From: JAUYQR01 sp043727195
GTDB lineage: Bacteria; Pseudomonadota; Alphaproteobacteria; Rhodobacterales; Rhodobacteraceae
Length of the DNA: 8,513 bases
Assembly: GCA_043727195.1 (NCBI GenBank)
Contig: JAYSYZ010000223.1
Coordinates: forward strand, 1 to 8,513
Reading direction: 5' to 3'
This document shows positions 6,411 through 8,513 of the stretch, piece by piece; within the stretch, counting starts at the first letter, position 1, and each line of letters starts with the position of its first letter. Under the pieces are notes generated by a model. The model had not been told where the DNA came from and did no database searches. It saw only the letters and a list, made by a program, of their open reading frames with translations. A program made the position numbers and the translations under genes.

Positions 6411-7087
6411 GCGATCACCGGCAAATGTGATAGGTCCGGAATGATGTGGTTCGGCCCATGCGGCAGCCGGTCGATCGGCACGCCCCCCCGGTTGACCCAG
6501 ACCGTGGCGAAGCCGAACCGCGCCGCCCCCGCAACATCCCAGCCGTTGGATGACACGAACAGCACTTTTTCCTTTGCCACACCCAAGTGCAGCGTCACCA
6601 GCGCATAGGCTTCGGCAGCGGGCTTGTAGAGCCCCGCCGCTTCAACCGACAGCACCACCTCCAGATCGTCGGCAATCCCAGCCGCAGCTGTCGCCATGCC
6701 AAGCATGGCCGGTGTTCCGTTCGACAGGATGCCAAGCCTGAGCCCGCGCGCCTTCAGCGTGGCCAGAACCTGTGGCACTTCGGGATAGGCCGGCAGGCTG
6801 TCGTACAGTGCCAGAAGACGCGCCCGCAGCCTCGGGTCGCGCAATCCCTGCGCTTCCATCGCCCAATCCAGCGCCTCGGCGGTGACTTCGGCAAAATCGG
6901 CATGGGCCTTCATCAGAGTCCGCAGCCAGCAGTATTCCAGCTGCTTGCGCCGCCAAACCTCGGCCAGCGCGGCCCAGTGCCCGGCCAATGCCTCGCCGCC
7001 CGGCTCGGCGGCGGCCAGCCGGGCGCTGCCCGCCACGTCGAAAAGCGTGCCGTAAGCATCGAATATGACGGTCTTGCGGTGTGGCAT
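6407..7087 (-). CDS. Haloacid dehalogenase type II (L-2-haloacid dehalogenase-like, HAD superfamily)
   Basis: The 226-residue protein matches L-2-haloacid dehalogenase along its whole length. Catalytic positions can be matched to the studied Pseudomonas enzyme L-DEX YL: nucleophile D10 and T14 in FDAYGTLFDV, R46 in WRRKQLEYCWLR, S122-N123 in ILSNG, K155 and Y161 in YKPAAEAYAL, and S179, N181 and D184 in FVSSNGWD. The enzyme class hydrolyses L-2-haloalkanoic acids such as 2-chloropropionate to D-2-hydroxy acids with release of halide. The conserved Arg and the SSNxWD stretch set it apart from ordinary HAD phosphatases, although many such homologues have no tested activity. The ATG at 7085-7087 follows a good GGAGAG site; the frame extends to 7174 but adds proline-rich residues unlike the family. 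It is the first gene of the minus-strand operon, so the promoter should lie in 7088-7240. Confidence 0.93.
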   Translation of the reverse strand: MPHRKTVIFDAYGTLFDVAGSARLAAAEPGGEALAGHWAALAEVWRRKQLEYCWLRTLMKAHADFAEVTAEALDWAMEAQGLRDPRLRARLLALYDSLPAYPEVPQVLATLKARGLRLGILSNGTPAMLGMATAAAGIADDLEVVLSVEAAGLYKPAAEAYALVTLHLGVAKEKVLFVSSNGWDVAGAARFGFATVWVNRGGVPIDRLPHGPNHIIPDLSHLPVIA

Positions 7088-7094
7088 CGTTGGT

Positions 7095-7100
7095 CTCTCC
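7095..7100 (-). promoter_or_regulatory. Ribosome binding site of the dehalogenase gene
   Basis: Read on the minus strand this is GGAGAG, 7 bases before the ATG at 7087. It is the clearest Shine-Dalgarno site in the operon and sets the start of its first gene. The four hydrolase and dehydratase genes after it have weak or no sites and depend on overlap. Confidence 0.75.
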
Positions 7101-7124
7101 CCGCAGTTGGGTGCACCGTGGCAC

Positions 7125-7150
7125 GGGACGGCGGCGGGGGAAAGGGGGGG
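7125..7150 (+). repeat. G-tract cluster in the divergent intergenic region
   Basis: GGG at 7125-7127, GGGGG at 7136-7140, AAA, then seven G at 7144-7150 lie on the plus strand between the dehalogenase and sulfotransferase genes. The G7 run could supply two of the four tracts of a quadruplex. On the operon strand it appears as C runs in or near the 5' leader. No clear promoter boxes could be assigned in 7088-7222 for either direction. Confidence 0.35.
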
Positions 7151-7224
7151 TAGTGGCGCGGCCGGGACGGTCACAAGAACTTCGTAGAAAAGGTTCAGAC
7201 GAGGGCTGATACTTGCCTGACCTT

Positions 7225-7233
7225 GGAGGAGGG
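7225..7233 (+). promoter_or_regulatory. Ribosome binding site of the sulfotransferase-family gene
   Basis: GGAGGAGGG with a 7-base spacer to the ATG at 7241 is near the consensus. It rules out the in-frame TTG at 7223, which would lie upstream of and within this site. Confidence 0.8.
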
Positions 7234-7240
7234 CCTCGAA

Positions 7241-7876
7241 ATGGCACTTGAAGTCATTGGCTCCGGGTTCGGACGCACCGGAACGAAATCATTGAAGGCT
7301 GCCTTGGAACGGCTCGGTTACGGGCCATGCCATCACATGCACGAGATCGTCACCGACCCCGCACAGGTGGCACACTGGCAGCGGTTGGCGGCTGGCGGCA
7401 GTGTTGATTGGGAAGCGGTCTTTGCGGGATACAAATCGCAGGTGGACTGGCCGGGTGCCCATGTCTGGCGCGAGTTGGCGACCGCGTTTCCGGGTGCAAA
7501 AGTGGTCCATACGGTTCGTCCAGACGAAAAATGGTGGGCCAGCTTCGACAAGACGATTGGCAAGCTGATGGCGCGCTATGAGGATTTGCCGCTGCCGCCG
7601 CATATTCGCGACATGCTCAGCGCGTGGAACGATCTGGCAGGGAAAGGCACCTTCGGCGGCGTTCTCGACGATAAAAAGATCGGACTGGCCGCCTACCGCC
7701 AAAGGACCGAGGAGGTGCGCGAGGCGCTGCCCGCTGAACGTTTGCTGATCTTCGATGTGGCGCAAGGATGGGAACCGCTCTGTGCCTTCCTGAAGGTCAA
7801 GGTGCCCGATGAGCCGTTTCCTCATCACAATCTGCGGGCCGACTTCTGGGAAGTGCTGGGTGGGGAACCGGCTTAG
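7241..7876 (+). CDS. Sulfotransferase-family protein (P-loop, Sulfotransfer_4-like)
   Basis: The 211-residue protein begins with VIGSGFGRTGTKSLKAALERLG (5-26), the P-loop-like 5'-phosphosulfate-binding motif of PAPS-dependent sulfotransferases in the form seen in the small bacterial family. CHHMHE (30-35) and VVHTVRPDEKWWASFDKTI (88-106) follow; the latter carries R93 and S101 at the position that contacts the 3'-phosphate of PAPS. Relatives usually have RDPE here, and this protein has RPDE. If active, it would move a sulfo group from PAPS to a small hydroxyl- or amine-bearing molecule in the cytoplasm. The acceptor cannot be guessed, and many members are untested. By eye the codon use is less GC-rich (TTG, GTT and GAT are common) than in the divergent operon, which may mark a different origin. 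It is transcribed divergently from the dehalogenase operon across a 153-bp gap. Confidence 0.85.
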   Translation: MALEVIGSGFGRTGTKSLKAALERLGYGPCHHMHEIVTDPAQVAHWQRLAAGGSVDWEAVFAGYKSQVDWPGAHVWRELATAFPGAKVVHTVRPDEKWWASFDKTIGKLMARYEDLPLPPHIRDMLSAWNDLAGKGTFGGVLDDKKIGLAAYRQRTEEVREALPAERLLIFDVAQGWEPLCAFLKVKVPDEPFPHHNLRADFWEVLGGEPA

Positions 7877-7929
7877 TTTCTTGTATTTGCGGGCCAAGAT
7901 TTTCTCAGGTAACCGCGTAGCCTCTTAGA

Positions 7930-7980
7930 TGGCGAAAGGTCTGCTTACGCTTTTAAGCAGGCTGTCTGCCTGTCTCGCCA
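7930..7980. repeat. Nested inverted repeats after the sulfotransferase gene
   Basis: An outer pair, TGGCGA (7930-7935) and TCGCCA (7975-7980), encloses a perfect 7-bp hairpin, CTGCTTA (7941-7947) with TAAGCAG (7954-7960), around a six-base loop. A competing hairpin, CAGGC (7958-7962) with GCCTG (7968-7972), shares bases 7958-7960 and could form instead. No T run follows, so it is not a standard intrinsic terminator for the upstream gene. Confidence 0.45.
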
Positions 7981-8014
7981 CCCGCCCGCGCGGCAATCAG
8001 CCGCTTGTGGCGGG
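7981..8014 (+). terminator. GC-rich hairpin, possible transcription terminator or leader element
   Basis: CCCGCC (7981-7986) pairs with GGCGGG (8009-8014), and inside it GCGGC (7990-7994) pairs with GCCGC (8000-8004) around the loop AATCA. The stem is strong, but only a short CTTT follows about 10 bases later. Termination is therefore possible but not shown; it may instead be part of the ABC exporter mRNA leader. Confidence 0.35.
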
Positions 8015-8018
8015 CGCG

Positions 8019-8048
8019 CCCTGCCTTTAGACCACGGGCGCGGCAGGG
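8019..8048 (+). promoter_or_regulatory. Hairpin overlapping the ABC exporter ribosome binding site
   Basis: CCCTGCC (8019-8025) is a perfect complement of GGCAGGG (8042-8048) across a 16-base loop. The right arm includes the start of the AGGGGG Shine-Dalgarno stretch (8045-8050) of the ATG at 8060. In mRNA this stem would hide the ribosome binding site unless it is melted or an upstream sequence competes for it. Confidence 0.4.
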
Positions 8049-8059
8049 GGACTTGCAGA

Positions 8060-8513
8060 ATGACAGATACCAGCGGCGCAATCGAAAACCGCCCGAAGTC
8101 GAAACAGGTTGGCGCGCTGCGTGGTCTTGCGCCCTTCCTGTGGCCCTACCGCGTCATCGCAGTGCTGGCACTGATGGCACTGGTGCTGACCGCCGGGGTC
8201 AGTCTGGTGCTGCCCCTGGCGGTGCGCCGGGTGGTGGATGGGTTCAACACCGGCGATTTTGCCCTGCTTGACCAGTATTTTGCCGCTGCCCTGGGGATCG
8301 CCGCCCTCCTCGCGCTTGGCACGGGGCTGCGCTATTATCTGGTGACCCGCCTTGGTGAACGCGTCGTGGCTGACATCCGCCGCGCGCTTTTTGACCGCGT
8401 GCTGGGGATGAGCCCGGCCTTCTTTGAACGCATCATGACCGGCGAGGTGCTGAGCCGCATCACCACCGACACCACGCTGATCCTGTCGGTCATCGGCTCC
8501 TCCGTCTCGGTCG
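8060..8513 (+). CDS. ABC exporter, transmembrane domain (MsbA/multidrug type), 3' end outside window
   Basis: The frame from the ATG at 8060 stays open to the window edge and gives 151 residues. A short polar N-terminus is followed by a first membrane helix (about 30-52) and a second (about 72-92). Next comes LGERVVADIRRALFDRVLG (98-116), then the conserved FFERIMTGEVLSRITTDT (121-138). This region is the first intracellular loop and coupling segment of type IV (type I exporter) ABC transmembrane domains. Full-length half-transporters have about 600 residues, so the ATP-binding domain should lie downstream. Such proteins form homodimers or heterodimers in the inner membrane and move lipids, drugs or peptides outward using ATP. 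AGGGGG about 9 bases before the ATG supports the start. The substrate cannot be told from this part. Confidence 0.9.
   Translation, partial: MTDTSGAIENRPKSKQVGALRGLAPFLWPYRVIAVLALMALVLTAGVSLVLPLAVRRVVDGFNTGDFALLDQYFAAALGIAALLALGTGLRYYLVTRLGERVVADIRRALFDRVLGMSPAFFERIMTGEVLSRITTDTTLILSVIGSSVSV

Noticed and set aside
5517..6608. 363-residue open frame on the plus strand
   Set aside because: It is antisense to three genes of the operon, with no recognisable domain.
7088..7174. N-terminal extension of the dehalogenase
   Set aside because: The 29 extra residues are proline-rich, and a good ribosome binding site precedes the ATG at 7087.

Overview
The window looks like chromosomal DNA from a high-GC alphaproteobacterium. 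The GC- and C/G-ending codon use, the tRNA sequence and the mix of protein families suggest Rhodobacterales (Paracoccus/Rhodobacter-like), but this is inference from style and not a database match. I see no insertion sequence, phage gene, CRISPR array or rRNA, and no stretch longer than 300 bases without a gene.

Layout, left to right. (1) The 3' end of a GNAT acetyltransferase gene (+, 1-345) is followed by a complete tRNA-Arg(UCU) gene with encoded CCA (+, 377-453). (2) A gene for an enolase-superfamily acid-sugar dehydratase-like protein (-, 509-1747) converges on the tRNA. (3) A tightly packed minus-strand block reads from 7087 down to 1878. In transcription order it encodes an L-2-haloacid dehalogenase-type HAD hydrolase, an alpha/beta hydrolase, a PLP-dependent serine/threonine dehydratase-family enzyme, a PcaD-like alpha/beta hydrolase, a small esterase-like alpha/beta hydrolase and a TetA-like MFS exporter. 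Its first five genes overlap by 4 or 8 bp or lie 3 bp apart, so this is almost certainly one operon. The exporter follows after 48 bp, and the dehydratase of block 2 lies a further 130 bp downstream on the same strand. (4) Divergent from the operon is a gene for a small PAPS-type sulfotransferase-family protein (+, 7241-7876), sharing a 153-bp intergenic region that contains a G-tract cluster. (5) A 183-bp spacer rich in inverted repeats leads into the start of an ABC exporter gene (+, from 8060), which runs off the window.

The operon reads as a small catabolic or detoxification module: dehalogenation, ester or lactone hydrolysis by three different hydrolases, deamination of a beta-hydroxy amino acid, and export. 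Its substrate cannot be read from the sequence. No regulator gene is visible. The most unusual points are the combination of enzymes in the operon, the replacement of two expected active-site aspartates in the enolase-superfamily protein, and the stacked hairpins before the ABC exporter gene, one of which would cover its ribosome binding site.
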